Shown here in pieces: positions 26,160 through 35,434 of a stretch of DNA of 64,000 nt. A program made the position numbers and the translations under genes. The stretch spans positions 80,137 to 144,136 of the forward strand of contig NZ_SMAF01000002.1 in NCBI RefSeq assembly GCF_004343305.1, written 5' to 3'. Within the stretch, counting starts at the first letter, position 1. Each line of letters begins with the position of its first letter. The DNA comes from Pseudofulvimonas gallinarii (GTDB lineage: Bacteria; Pseudomonadota; Gammaproteobacteria; Xanthomonadales; UBA2363). The notes beneath the pieces were generated by a model, which saw only the letters and a list, made by a program, of their open reading frames with translations, searched no databases and was not told the DNA's origin.

Positions 26160-28442
26160 TCAGTCCCTTGTGCCGCCGATGCGACGCAGAAGGTCGCCAG
26201 CGGCGTTGTCGATGCAGCCACCCCATCGCGGCATGTCCGGCGCGAAGCCGGGTACGAAGGGCAGCGTCCTTGTGTCGTCGCAACGCGACGGCATCGCCTG
26301 GCCATCGGCGGCGATGCTCTGCCAGTCCACCGCCGCACGCGCATCGACCGAAAGCGGTGCCTGCGGGAGCCGACGCATGACCTCGATCCACACCGGCAAG
26401 GCGGCGCTGGATCCGGTGAGGTTGAGGGCGGCATTGTCGTCGTTGCCGACCCAGACCACGGCCAGCAGGTTGCCGGTGAAGCCGGCGAACCAGCTGTCGC
26501 GGCCGTCATTGCTGGTACCGGTCTTGCCCGCTGGCGAAAACGCGGCCAGCGGCGTCGCTGCGATGGCGCGCGCCGTGCCGCTGCGCACCGCTTCCTGCAT
26601 GGCGAAATCGACCAGCGCTACCGCGGCCTGGTTGGTGGCAGTCGCCTGCGCCGGCGCCACGCGGGCGAGCACGCGTCCACGCGCGTCGAGCACGCCGGTC
26701 AGCGCGCGCAGGCGTCGTCCCTGGCCACCGGAGGCCAGGAACCCGTAGATCTGCGCGACCTGCATCGGACTGAGATCGATCGCGCCCAGCGTCAGCGAAG
26801 GGTTCGCCGCAACCGGCAGGCCACCGGCCAGCGAGGACATCAGCGCGGCGACACGGTCCACGCCCACCGCCATGCCCAGCTGCACAGTGGCCAGGTTGTA
26901 GGACTTCGCCAGCGCGTCGATCATCAGCGTCGGCCCGTGTGGACGACCGTCGAAGTTCTTCGGCTCCCAGCTGCGTCCGCCCGGCAGTGACACGCGGATC
27001 GGCGCATCGTCGAGCACCGTGGCCAGCGACCAGCGCGAGGGCTGCGCCAGCGCGGCCAGGTACACGAAGGGCTTGGCCAGCGATCCGATCGGCCGCTGCG
27101 CCTGCATGACGCGGTTGAAACCGCTGCCGCGTGTCTCGCGGCCACCGACGGCGGCGAGCACGTCGCCGCTGTGCGGGTCGGTGATGATCACCGCCGCATC
27201 GAGCTGTTCGGCGTTGCGCAGTTTTCCGACCGCGTCGACCACGGCGTTCTCGGCGGCGGATTGTGCCGACGGAGCCAGCGTGGTGTGGATGGAGAGCCCT
27301 TCGCTGCCCAGCTGAGCGCTGTCGAGGCCACGGCCGAGCTGCACGCGCACCATGTCGAGGAACGCCGGATGGCGATTACGCGCCAGGCCGGGTTGCGCCG
27401 TCACGCCCAGCGGCTGCGCCTGCGCATGCCGGTATTCGGCCTGGCTGATCAGGCCGGTCTCGTGGAAATGGTGCAGCACCAGGTCGCGACGCTTGCGTGC
27501 GCGATCGGGATGGCGGCGCGGGTTGTGCCAGGACGGCCCCTGAATCAGGCCGACCAGCAGGGCGATTTCCGGCACGCCCAGCTCGTCGACGTCGCGGGCG
27601 AAATAGAACTCCGACGCCGCAGCCATGCCATGCACGGCCTGGCCACCCTGCTGGCCCATGAAAACGTCGTTGAGGTACATCTCCAGGATCAGTCCCTTGT
27701 CCTGCCGCGCCTCGATCAGCACGGCGAGGAAGGCTTCGTTGATCTTGCGCGTCCAGGTCTGTTCCAGGCTGAGGAACAGGTTGCGCACCAGCTGCTGGGT
27801 GATCGTGCTGCCGCCCTGGGTGCGGCTGGTCGTCAGGTTCCGCCACGCCGCGCGCACGATGGCCACGGGATCGACGCCGCGGTGGTGCTTGAAGTCGCGG
27901 TCTTCCACCGCCTGCACGCCGGCGATCAGCAGCGGCGGCATTTCCGTCAGCCGCAAGGGGCGCTGCTCGCGCTGCTGCGGGCCATAGAAGGTGGCGATGC
28001 GCGCCGGATCGATGCGCGCCTCCTGCAGCAGTCGACCGGTGGCTTCGGCAAGGGTCTGCACGCGCTGGCGACCGATCGTGGCGCGGAAGCGCCGCGCCGG
28101 CCAGCGGCCGGACGGATCATCGAACTCGCGCGTGTGGATCAGGAAACTTTCACCCTCGCGTTCGTAGGTGCCGGGTCGCATCGCCTGCGGCTGCGACTGG
28201 TATTGCGATGCCAGCAGTTCCGCTTCCAGGGTCGCCGCGGTCATCGCCATGTTCGGGCGCAGTATCAGCGCCCGTGCATAGACGCGGCTGGGCTGGCTGC
28301 TCGCGGTGAAGGCGGCGAAGTGCTGCGCGACCTGCCGGTCAAGGTACCAGCCATAAGGCAGCGCGAAGCCCAGGCCGATGCCCAGGCCCAGCAATGCGAC
28401 GCGCAACAGCCAGTAGCGGACCGGCTTCCAGGGAAACGCCAT
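26160..28442 (-). CDS. mrcB: Bifunctional penicillin-binding protein 1B
   Basis: Class A PBP, 760 residues, that polymerises glycan strands from lipid II and crosslinks them. A cytoplasmic tail and one membrane helix (about 11-30) come first. The UB2H-like domain follows (about 60-150), then the GT51 transglycosylase with the catalytic Glu in [14 protein letters not shown] and the [13 protein letters not shown] motif. The transpeptidase has the nucleophile Ser454 in GSLAK, SYN, and KTGTS near residue 639. TGAGGA lies just before the ATG. It is followed 3 bp later by a lipoprotein that may be its activator. msrA lies upstream in the same direction with 7 bp between, so they may form an operon. 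Confidence 0.95.
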   Translation of the reverse strand: MAFPWKPVRYWLLRVALLGLGIGLGFALPYGWYLDRQVAQHFAAFTASSQPSRVYARALILRPNMAMTAATLEAELLASQYQSQPQAMRPGTYEREGESFLIHTREFDDPSGRWPARRFRATIGRQRVQTLAEATGRLLQEARIDPARIATFYGPQQREQRPLRLTEMPPLLIAGVQAVEDRDFKHHRGVDPVAIVRAAWRNLTTSRTQGGSTITQQLVRNLFLSLEQTWTRKINEAFLAVLIEARQDKGLILEMYLNDVFMGQQGGQAVHGMAAASEFYFARDVDELGVPEIALLVGLIQGPSWHNPRRHPDRARKRRDLVLHHFHETGLISQAEYRHAQAQPLGVTAQPGLARNRHPAFLDMVRVQLGRGLDSAQLGSEGLSIHTTLAPSAQSAAENAVVDAVGKLRNAEQLDAAVIITDPHSGDVLAAVGGRETRGSGFNRVMQAQRPIGSLAKPFVYLAALAQPSRWSLATVLDDAPIRVSLPGGRSWEPKNFDGRPHGPTLMIDALAKSYNLATVQLGMAVGVDRVAALMSSLAGGLPVAANPSLTLGAIDLSPMQVAQIYGFLASGGQGRRLRALTGVLDARGRVLARVAPAQATATNQAAVALVDFAMQEAVRSGTARAIAATPLAAFSPAGKTGTSNDGRDSWFAGFTGNLLAVVWVGNDDNAALNLTGSSAALPVWIEVMRRLPQAPLSVDARAAVDWQSIAADGQAMPSRCDDTRTLPFVPGFAPDMPRWGGCIDNAAGDLLRRIGGTRD

Positions 28443-28449
28443 CGATTCC

Positions 28450-29097
28450 TCAGGCGCCCAGGCCGATCGGGCAGCTCACGCCGGTGCCACCAATGCCGCA
28501 GTAACCGTCGGGGTTCTTCGCCAGGTACTGCTGGTGGTAATCCTCGGCGAAATAGAACGGGCCGGCCGGTTCGATCTGCGTGGTGATGGCGCCGAAGCCC
28601 GACTGTGACAGCCGCGCCTGGTAGGCCTCGCGACTGGCGACGGCGGCGTCGTGCTGCGCAGCGTCCAGCGTGTAGATCGCGGAGCGGTACTGCGTGCCCA
28701 GGTCGTTGCCCTGGCGCATGCCCTGGGTCGGATCGTGGTTTTCCCAGAATACGCGCAGCAGGTCACCGTAGCCGATCTTCGACGGATCAAACACGACCTG
28801 CACGACTTCGGTGTGTCCGGTTTCGCCGCTGCAGACTTCCTTGTAGGTCGGGTTCGGGGTGTAGCCGCCGGCATAGCCGGCCGCGGTGCTGACCACGCCC
28901 GGCAACTGCCAGAACACGCGCTCGACGCCCCAGAAACAGCCCATGCCGAACACGGCGCGCGCCAGGCCGGGGAATTCATCCCGCAGCGGTGCATCGAGGA
29001 CGAAATGCCTGTTCTCCAGCGGCATCGGCTCGTCGCGGCCGGCCAGCGCCCGCTCCGGTGCCACCATCCGCTCCCGGTTGGCTCCGATTCCCAACAT
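28450..29097 (-). CDS. msrA: Peptide-methionine (S)-S-oxide reductase
   Basis: Repairs oxidised methionine in proteins. 215 residues with an N-terminal extension of about 45 residues, as in E. coli MsrA. Catalytic Cys54 is in [10 protein letters not shown]; the substrate loop [12 protein letters not shown] and the C-terminal resolving cysteines ([14 protein letters not shown]) are present. No signal peptide. GGAGAG lies upstream of the ATG. It sits between the GST-like gene and PBP1b, all on the minus strand with short gaps, suggesting a common transcript. Confidence 0.95.
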   Translation of the reverse strand: MLGIGANRERMVAPERALAGRDEPMPLENRHFVLDAPLRDEFPGLARAVFGMGCFWGVERVFWQLPGVVSTAAGYAGGYTPNPTYKEVCSGETGHTEVVQVVFDPSKIGYGDLLRVFWENHDPTQGMRQGNDLGTQYRSAIYTLDAAQHDAAVASREAYQARLSQSGFGAITTQIEPAGPFYFAEDYHQQYLAKNPDGYCGIGGTGVSCPIGLGA

Positions 29098-29112
29098 GTG
29101 CTTTCTCTCCGG

Positions 29113-29775
29113 TCAGTGTCCGATGGTTTCGTACTTCGCCAGGCGCTCGCTTTCGGCGGCTGCGCCAGCCAGCCAGTCCTGCATCGCCGGCAGGGCGTAG
29201 ATCGCCTCGACATAGGCCTGGCTGTCCGCATCCAGCGGCACGCCATAGCCCCGGAAGCGCACCGCGACGGGCGCGTACATCGCGTCGGCGATACCAAAGT
29301 GGCCGAACAGGAAGGGTCCGCCATCGCCGTGCGCCTGGCGTGTCTGCCGCCAGATCGACTGGATGCGCTCGATGTCGCGGCGCGCGCCTGCGCTGATCGC
29401 ATGCAGGCTGCTGCGGCGGCCGCAGTTCATCGGCAGTTCGCCGCGCAGGTCGGCGAAGCCGGCATGCATTTCCGCACTGATGCAGCGCGCGAGCGCGCGG
29501 GCGCCCTGCTCTTCCGGCCAGCCGCGCAGCGGCGGTTGAAGGTCTGCGAGGTATTCCAGGATGGCGAGCGAATCCCAGACCACGCGTTCACCGTCATGCA
29601 GCACGGGGACGCGCCCGCTCGGCGAGAGTTCGACGATGCGCTGGCGGAAAGTGTCGCTGTCCAGCGGCAGCCGCACTTCCTCGAAATCCAGGCCGTGATG
29701 GCGCATGAACAGCCAGGGCCGCAGCGACCACGACGAGTAGTTCTTGTTGCCGATCACCAGGCGCAGTCGGGACAT
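29113..29775 (-). CDS. Glutathione S-transferase family protein
   Basis: A 220-residue cytosolic protein with an N-terminal thioredoxin-like domain: RLVIGNKNYSSWSLRPWL, then the cis-Pro segment GRVPVLHDG and the DSLAILEYLAD motif for glutathione binding. An all-helical C-terminal domain contains FGIADAMYAPV. The NKNYSSWSLR start is typical of a bacterial GST subgroup of unassigned substrate. CGGAG precedes the ATG at 29775. It ends 15 bp before msrA. Confidence 0.88.
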   Translation of the reverse strand: MSRLRLVIGNKNYSSWSLRPWLFMRHHGLDFEEVRLPLDSDTFRQRIVELSPSGRVPVLHDGERVVWDSLAILEYLADLQPPLRGWPEEQGARALARCISAEMHAGFADLRGELPMNCGRRSSLHAISAGARRDIERIQSIWRQTRQAHGDGGPFLFGHFGIADAMYAPVAVRFRGYGVPLDADSQAYVEAIYALPAMQDWLAGAAAESERLAKYETIGH

Positions 29776-29841
29776 CTTCGGATCTCCGGGAACGTCGCCG
29801 GATGGTACGGCAGCGTGGATGAACGCGGAATGCGCCCGGGT

Positions 29842-30423
29842 TCAGGTTCGCGGCGTATGCAGCCGGCGCATCGCGGCCTCGAAATCCCCGGCGACAGCCA
29901 GTCCGATTTCGTTGCGCGCCGCATCGACACCGTCGCGGATGGCGCGCTCGTCGTCCTGCCCGGGCCGGCCCAGCACCCAGCCGGTAACGCGATCCTTGTG
30001 GCCGGGATGGCCGATGCCGACCCGGAGGCGGTGGAACCGTCCGTGGCCGAGCTGGCCGATGATGTCGCGCAGGCCGTTCTGGCCGCCGTGGCCGCCATCG
30101 AACTTCAGCCTGACCGTACCGGCCGGCAGATCCAGTTCGTCGTGCGCCACCAGCATCTGCTCCGGTTCGATGCGGTAATAGTTGAGCAGCGCGATGACCG
30201 CACGGCCGCTGTGGTTCATGAAGGTGGTTGGCCGCGCCAGCCAGACGTTGTGTCCGTTGATTCCGGCCTTGCCGAGCTCGGCGTGCAGCTTGGCGTCACG
30301 GCCCAGGCGCACGGCCGCCGACTCGGCCAGCGATTCGACGAACCAGGCACCGGCGTTGTGGCGTGTCTGTGCGTATTCGGGACCGGGATTGCCCAGGCCG
30401 ACGATGAGTTTCAATCCGGACAT
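29842..30423 (-). CDS. pth: Peptidyl-tRNA hydrolase
   Basis: Recycles peptidyl-tRNA that drops off ribosomes. 193 residues, the normal length. Family motifs are in order: IVGLGNPGPEYAQTRHNAG with the catalytic His22, PTTFMNHSG with the catalytic-site Asn, HDELDLPAG, and KFDGGHGGQNGLRDI. The usual upstream neighbour rplY (ribosomal protein L25) is absent; 375 bp without a clear gene precede it. Confidence 0.95.
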   Translation of the reverse strand: MSGLKLIVGLGNPGPEYAQTRHNAGAWFVESLAESAAVRLGRDAKLHAELGKAGINGHNVWLARPTTFMNHSGRAVIALLNYYRIEPEQMLVAHDELDLPAGTVRLKFDGGHGGQNGLRDIIGQLGHGRFHRLRVGIGHPGHKDRVTGWVLGRPGQDDERAIRDGVDAARNEIGLAVAGDFEAAMRRLHTPRT

Positions 30424-30798
30424 GCGGTGCGGAAGCGTTCAAGGCATGGGAGGAACGCGATGGTAGCGGTTGCGGCCGCCGCGGCCCACACGTTTCGGCA
30501 TCGGTACTGTGTGGTGCTTCCCCATTTCGGCTGCCCTCGCGAATGCGGCAAAGGCCCTGGGCGCGCGTTGCGGAAGGCGCCCCCAAGCGTCGGCAAGCGA
30601 CATCCATGCCGTCGGCGATCGGTTTCGTTGCCTGCTCCTGGCCATGCAACGGCCGTCGAACGGCATGCTGTGGAGCGATCACGGCCGATGTGCTGTTCGG
30701 CAATGGGACCCGGCCGTTCGATGACGCGGACCGCCCTGGACGAAAGGCTGAGGGCGCGCCTTTCGGCGCGCCCTGCCCTTCCCCCCCATGCCCGTCCC
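30424..30798. other. Intergenic region without a convincing gene
   Basis: 375 bp between pth and the amidase. Short open frames exist on both strands but lack a ribosome-binding site, codon bias or recognisable sequence. Near the amidase end lies the hairpin annotated separately. The region must carry the pth promoter. Confidence 0.6.
30751..30774 (-). terminator. Hairpin downstream of the AmiC-type amidase gene
   Basis: AGGGCGCGCC-TTTC-GGCGCGCCCT, a perfect 10-bp stem, lies 25 bases past the amidase stop. On the minus strand the tail is CAGCCTTTCG, so the T run is poor. It is probably the end of the amidase transcript. Confidence 0.55.
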
Positions 30799-32136
30799 TC
30801 AGGACGAAACCGGAATGCGCAGCACCGCGCCGACCAGGATGCGGTCGGAGGCGAGACCATTGGCGCTGCGGATGGACTGGACCGAAACGCCATGGCGCCG
30901 CGCGATGACGGCGAGCGTTTCGCCGCGACTCACGGTGTGGTGGCGTTCGACAGGTTTCACGTTGGCCGCGTACCAGGTGCCGTGCGGCGGCGCGACGCTG
31001 AAGTAATCCTTGATGCCGTCGCGGATGGCCAGCGCCAGCCGGCGCCGGAACTGCGCGTCCTTCAGGTTGCGTTCCTCGACCGGATTGCTGATGAAGCCGG
31101 TCTCGATCAGCAGCGACGGCACATCCGGCGAACGCAGCACCATGAAGTTGGCGCGCTGCACCTCGTTCTTGTGCACGTTGCCGACGCTCGCCATCGCGCG
31201 GATGACGTTTTCGGCGACGGCATTGCTGGCTTCCAGCGTCGCGCCCTGCGACAGGTCCAGCAGCACGGTGGCCAGCATGTTGTCCTTGTCGCTCAGCGAT
31301 ACGCCGCCGACGAGCTCGGCCGCGTTCTCGCGCTCGGCCAGCCAGCGCGCCGCTTCCGAGCTGGCGCCACGCGTCGACATGACGAACACCGACGAACCGC
31401 GCGCATCCGGACGCGTGAAGGCGTCTGCGTGGATCGACACGAACAGGTCGGCCTCCTCGCGGCGCGCCTTCTGGTAGCGCTCGGCGTGCGGCAGGTACAC
31501 GTCGCTGTCGCGGATCAGGATGGCGCTGAGGCCGCGCTCGGCATCGATGACGGCCTTCAACTCGCGCGCGACCTGCAGCGTGATGTCCTTTTCGCGCGCG
31601 CCGGTCGGACCGATGGCACCGGGGTCCTTGCCGCCATGGCCGGCGTCGATGGCGATGATGATGTCGCGCTCGCCACTGGGCGCCGCATTGGCAACGGTCA
31701 GGACCGGGCCGGGCTCGCTTGCGGTGCCTTGCTGTTCCAGTTCCACCACCAGCCGATGGCCGTCACGCTGGCTCGGGCTGAGCACGAAGCTGCGCGCCTG
31801 CGCGGTGGCGGCGAGGTCGAGGACGATGCGCAGGTCGCTGCCCTGGCGGCCGTGCCGGACATTTTCGACCAGGCCGGCCGGCGAGCTGTTGAAACCGCCG
31901 GCGAGGCGACCGTTCCTGATGTCGATGACCACGCGGTCCGGATTGGCCAAGGTGAAAACCTTGTATTCCGGCGCGCCGTCCAGATGCACGATGGTGCGGG
32001 TCAGGCCGTCCTGCTGCTGCGTCTGCAGGCGCTGTATTTCCGCCGCGTGCAGGAGCGCCGTCGGCAGGAAGCCGATCGACAGCAACCACGACAGACGGCG
32101 AAGGAGGCCCATGCGGCGGACTCTACGCCAGTCCAT
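30799..32136 (-). CDS. N-acetylmuramoyl-L-alanine amidase, AMIN-Amidase_3-LysM
   Basis: Periplasmic zinc amidase that splits septal peptidoglycan during daughter-cell separation (AmiB/AmiC class). 445 residues: export signal about 1-31, AMIN domain about 32-140 (septal targeting), Amidase_3 about 160-385 with zinc ligands in AIDAGHGGKDPGA and FVSIHADAF and the catalytic Glu in LLIETGFISN, and a C-terminal LysM (about 398-443, HTVSRGETLAVIARRHGVS). The signal has RRLSWLL, reminiscent of a Tat signal like those of E. coli AmiA and AmiC. A second ATG at 32112 is an alternative start. The usual downstream mutL is not adjacent. Confidence 0.93.
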   Translation of the reverse strand: MDWRRVRRMGLLRRLSWLLSIGFLPTALLHAAEIQRLQTQQQDGLTRTIVHLDGAPEYKVFTLANPDRVVIDIRNGRLAGGFNSSPAGLVENVRHGRQGSDLRIVLDLAATAQARSFVLSPSQRDGHRLVVELEQQGTASEPGPVLTVANAAPSGERDIIIAIDAGHGGKDPGAIGPTGAREKDITLQVARELKAVIDAERGLSAILIRDSDVYLPHAERYQKARREEADLFVSIHADAFTRPDARGSSVFVMSTRGASSEAARWLAERENAAELVGGVSLSDKDNMLATVLLDLSQGATLEASNAVAENVIRAMASVGNVHKNEVQRANFMVLRSPDVPSLLIETGFISNPVEERNLKDAQFRRRLALAIRDGIKDYFSVAPPHGTWYAANVKPVERHHTVSRGETLAVIARRHGVSVQSIRSANGLASDRILVGAVLRIPVSS

Positions 32137-32318
32137 TTTCGGATTGCAAGCAGTTTTTGCTTGAGAATCCGCACCCTACGAGCTCTTCGTCACCTGATAC
32201 TTCTGATCGACCACCAGATGTTCCCCTTGCAAGTGCCCGTCGCCCCTATGTATTGGGTGACGGAGACCTGCATCACGATTCAGCGGTCCATGAACCGGCC
32301 GTCCGGGACCGCAGCCGG

Positions 32319-34385
32319 TCAGTCGCCCTTGCCGGACTCCGGCTTGTAGCGCTCGAACCAGGCCAGGGTGTTGAGCACCTGCGCCAGCATGTGGCTGGGA
32401 CGGGCGTTGATGCCATGCGAGGCGCCGGGGATCCGGACCATCGCCGTCTCGACCCGGCGCAGCTGCAGGGCCTGGTAGAACTGCTCGGTCTCCGAAATCG
32501 GCGTGCGGTAGTCCTCTTCGCCGGTGATCAGCATGGTCGGCGTGCTGACATTGCCGACGTAGGCCAGTGGCGACCGGCGCCAGTAATGCTCCTGCGCGCC
32601 CGGCTCCCAGGGCTTCATCGGGAACCAGTAGTTGACAAACATCGGCGAGAAGTCGGCAGTCAGCACGAAACTGGTCCAGTTGATCACCGGCTTGGCGACG
32701 ACGGCGGCGCGGAAGCGGTCGGTGTGGCCGACGATCCACGCCGTCAGCACGCCGCCGCCGGAACCACCGGTGACATACAGGCGTTCGCTGTCGATGTAGC
32801 CACGCGCGATGACGGCATCGACGCTGGTGATCAGGTCATCGTAGTCGTGGCTGGGATAGTTGTGGTGGATGTGGTCCGCGAAGGCCTGGCCGTAGCTGGT
32901 GCTGCCACGCGGATTGACGTACACCACCACGTAGCCGGCGCTAGCGTACAGCTGTGTCTCCGGCGCGAACTGCGGGCCATAGGCGGAATGCGGGCCGCCG
33001 TGGATTTCCAGAAGAAGCGGATACTTCTTCGACGGATCGAAATCGGGGGGCGTGACGATCCAGGCCTGGATATCGAGGCCGTCAGCCGACGACTTCACCC
33101 GGAACTCCTCGACCTTGCCCAGCCTCTTGCTGCCGAGCACGTCGGTGTTGAGGTCGGTCAGCACGCGCGCCGGTCGCCCGCGTTCGAAGACGGCGATGTC
33201 GGAGGGCCGGTATTCGGTGCCGCGCGTATAGGCGATGCGGCCATTGCCGACATGGAAGCGACCGCCGGTGTAGGGACGGCCCATCGACGTGCCGCCGAGG
33301 TCGTCGACCAGCGACTGGACCTCGCCGCCGCGGGCGGAGATCCAGCCGATGTGGCCCTTGCCATGGCGGTCGTAGCCGACGAAAAGGCCGCGGCCGTCCC
33401 GATCCCATGCGACGTTGTCGATGCTGTATTCGAAACTTTCCGCCAGCGCCGTCGAGCGGCCGCTGGCGAGGTCGAGCAGGTACAGCTTGGTGACGTGGTG
33501 GCCGAGCTTGCGGTCGTCATAGCCGAGGTAGGCGATCTGGCGACCGTCCGGCGACACGGCCGGGCTGCGATCCGGGCCGGCCCGGCTGGTCAGGGCCGTG
33601 GCCTGGCCGGTGGCGACATCGATGCGATAGATCTCGCTTTCCTGCTGCTGGTGCTGCCAGTCCTCGTGGTAGTTGGTGGACACGTACAGCGACTTGCCGT
33701 CCGGACTCCACGCCGGCGCACCGCGATGCTGGAAGTTGCCGCGCGTGACCTGGCGTGGCGTGCCGCCCTCGGCGGCGAGCACGAACACATGGGAGTGGCC
33801 GGGACGGATATAGCCACCGCCGTCGGCGCGATAGGTCAGGCTGTCGATGACGCGGACTTCCGGCGCCCACTCGGCGCCGGCCGGCTTGCGCGGCAGTTGC
33901 GCCAGCGGCCTGGTGTCAGCCGGCACGCGCATGGTGAAGGCGAGCCACTTGCCGTCCGGCGACCACGCCAGGTTGCCCGGCGATTCGGTGAGTTGCGAGA
34001 TCACCGCCGTCTGTCCGGTGTCCATCCAGCGCATCCATATCTGGCTGGAGCCATCACGGCCTGACACCCAGGCGATGCGGTCGCCCTGCGGTGACCACGA
34101 CGCCGGGCCGTCGCCGGCCTGGCCGCTGGTCAGTGGCCGGTGCGAGGAACCGTCGGCACTCAACAGCCACAGATGGCTGCGGCGACGATCCTTCATGATG
34201 TCGAAGTGGTTGCGCTGGTAGACGATCTGCCGGCCATCCGGCGACACCGCGGGGCTGTCCGCCCATTCCAGGTCGAAGACATCGCGGGGCTGGAGGTGCT
34301 GCGGGTTGCGATGCAGGTCGGCGGCCTGCAGGACAGGCACGGCCGCGGCGATCAGCAGCGGAACGAGCAGACGGGTCACGCGCAT
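32319..34385 (-). CDS. Prolyl oligopeptidase family (S9) serine peptidase, secreted
   Basis: 688 residues with signal peptide MRVTRLLVPLLIAAAVPVLQA. About 30-400 is a beta-propeller of WD40-like PD40 repeats (repeated SPDGRQIVY, SPDGKWLAF, SPDGKSLYV), and about 430-688 an alpha/beta hydrolase. The catalytic triad is Ser ~542 in TGGSGGGVLT, Asp ~623 in GEEDYRTP and His ~656 in GASHGIN. It is closest in pattern to DPP-IV/acylaminoacyl-peptidase-like enzymes that release short peptides in the periplasm. The gene stands alone, with 182 bp to the amidase and 121 bp to the broken gene upstream. Confidence 0.92.
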   Translation of the reverse strand: MRVTRLLVPLLIAAAVPVLQAADLHRNPQHLQPRDVFDLEWADSPAVSPDGRQIVYQRNHFDIMKDRRRSHLWLLSADGSSHRPLTSGQAGDGPASWSPQGDRIAWVSGRDGSSQIWMRWMDTGQTAVISQLTESPGNLAWSPDGKWLAFTMRVPADTRPLAQLPRKPAGAEWAPEVRVIDSLTYRADGGGYIRPGHSHVFVLAAEGGTPRQVTRGNFQHRGAPAWSPDGKSLYVSTNYHEDWQHQQQESEIYRIDVATGQATALTSRAGPDRSPAVSPDGRQIAYLGYDDRKLGHHVTKLYLLDLASGRSTALAESFEYSIDNVAWDRDGRGLFVGYDRHGKGHIGWISARGGEVQSLVDDLGGTSMGRPYTGGRFHVGNGRIAYTRGTEYRPSDIAVFERGRPARVLTDLNTDVLGSKRLGKVEEFRVKSSADGLDIQAWIVTPPDFDPSKKYPLLLEIHGGPHSAYGPQFAPETQLYASAGYVVVYVNPRGSTSYGQAFADHIHHNYPSHDYDDLITSVDAVIARGYIDSERLYVTGGSGGGVLTAWIVGHTDRFRAAVVAKPVINWTSFVLTADFSPMFVNYWFPMKPWEPGAQEHYWRRSPLAYVGNVSTPTMLITGEEDYRTPISETEQFYQALQLRRVETAMVRIPGASHGINARPSHMLAQVLNTLAWFERYKPESGKGD

Positions 34386-34506
34386 CGGTACGTCCTTGGA
34401 TCACGGAGAACGAGGACAGGCTATGCCAGCCACCGCGACCGGCCAATGCCGAAGGGCGCACGCCGCGATGGTCCGGCCACTCGCCGCGACAGGGCGAGCC
34501 TGCCGT

Positions 34507-34979
34507 TCAGTCGGTGGCCCGGATCGCCCATGACATGGCAAGGATCGGCGGCCTGCCCTGTACCCAGGGGCGGAAGTAGCCCAACGTCACCGCCTGCCGG
34601 GCGCGACGGACGGCCTGCAGCCGTCGCGATTCGCCGCGACCGCTACCGACGCGCCGCGGTTCGACCAGCGCCGCGGTTTCGCCCCGCGTGAGGCTGCGCA
34701 CGCCGCCATCAATGCCGATGCACTCACCGCTGTCGTCGCGCGTCCCGCAGTATCTGGTGCTGGCGTTGCCGGCCGTTGCCACTTCGAGCACGTTTCCGGC
34801 CGTCACCTCGACCGTACTGACCCGGCGATGGTCACCGGGATTGACGACTGCCGGCCCGGCTCTGCAGGGATCGCCTCGCGACGACCGCGTTGCCGCGGAA
34901 GTACGGCTGCATCGGGATCCGGTTGGGCGACAGCGGCGGTGGCGGCAGCGAAGCGTGCGCAAGGCACCCTTGCCCTCAC
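34507..34979 (-). pseudogene. Frame-disrupted small gene downstream of tsaE
   Basis: No family recognised. A GTG at 34979 overlaps the tsaE stop (GTGA) and opens a frame with a weak signal-like start that ends after about 56 codons. The following region codes well only in another frame, ending at 34507, with segments such as STVEVTAGNVLEVATAGN and GECIGIDGGVRSL. One added base near 34817 would join the two into a product of about 157 residues. Alternatively only the 3' frame is real, with an internal start. The uncertainty is large; I record it because the region is too long to be an empty gap within the nnr-tsaE transcript. Confidence 0.35.
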
Positions 34980-35434
34980 CTGCGCGTTACCGTGGACATC
35001 GGGCGCAGGCGGTCACCGGCCTGGACATGCAGGACCCGGCCTTCGCCGGCGTAGTCGAGATGCAGGTGCAGGTCCGGAGGCGGCAGCAGCCCGGCACCGC
35101 GCTGTGGCCATTCCACCAGCACCAGCACGCCCGGCCGCAGCCACTCGCGCAGCCCGAGGTATTCAAGTTCATCCGGATCGGCGATGCGGTAGAGGTCCAG
35201 GTGATAGACCTCGAGCGTACCGATGCGGTACGGCTCGACGATCGCGTAGGTCGGGCTGCGCACCGCGCCCTCGTGCCCCAGCGCACGCAACAGCGCGCGC
35301 ACCAGCGTCGTCTTGCCGGCGCCGAGTTCACCGCTGAGGAAGACGACGCCGCCATCGCGCAGCAGCGATGCCAGGCGCGCGCCTTCGGCTTCGGTGGCGG
35401 CGCTGTCGGGCAGGTCGATATCGAACGTCGTCAT
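34976..35434 (-). CDS. tsaE: tRNA threonylcarbamoyladenosine biosynthesis ATPase TsaE
   Basis: P-loop ATPase of the TsaBDE complex that makes t6A37 in ANN-decoding tRNAs. 152 residues, the normal length. Walker A GELGAGKTT at 35-43, switch region RSPTYAIVEPY, HLDLYRI and EWPQRG motifs. Its ATG overlaps the stop of the upstream nnr gene by 4 bp (ATGA), the arrangement known from E. coli yjeF-tsaE. Confidence 0.95.
   Translation of the reverse strand: MTTFDIDLPDSAATEAEGARLASLLRDGGVVFLSGELGAGKTTLVRALLRALGHEGAVRSPTYAIVEPYRIGTLEVYHLDLYRIADPDELEYLGLREWLRPGVLVLVEWPQRGAGLLPPPDLHLHLDYAGEGRVLHVQAGDRLRPMSTVTRR

Noticed and set aside
30439-30666. 75-codon minus-strand frame just upstream of pth, in the place where ribosomal protein L25 is often encoded
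   Set aside because: Far too short for L25 and without any of its sequence features; no Shine-Dalgarno sequence.
28651-32349. A 1232-codon open frame on the plus strand
   Set aside because: It runs antisense through msrA, the GST, pth and the amidase; each of these has clear motifs, and the long frame has none.
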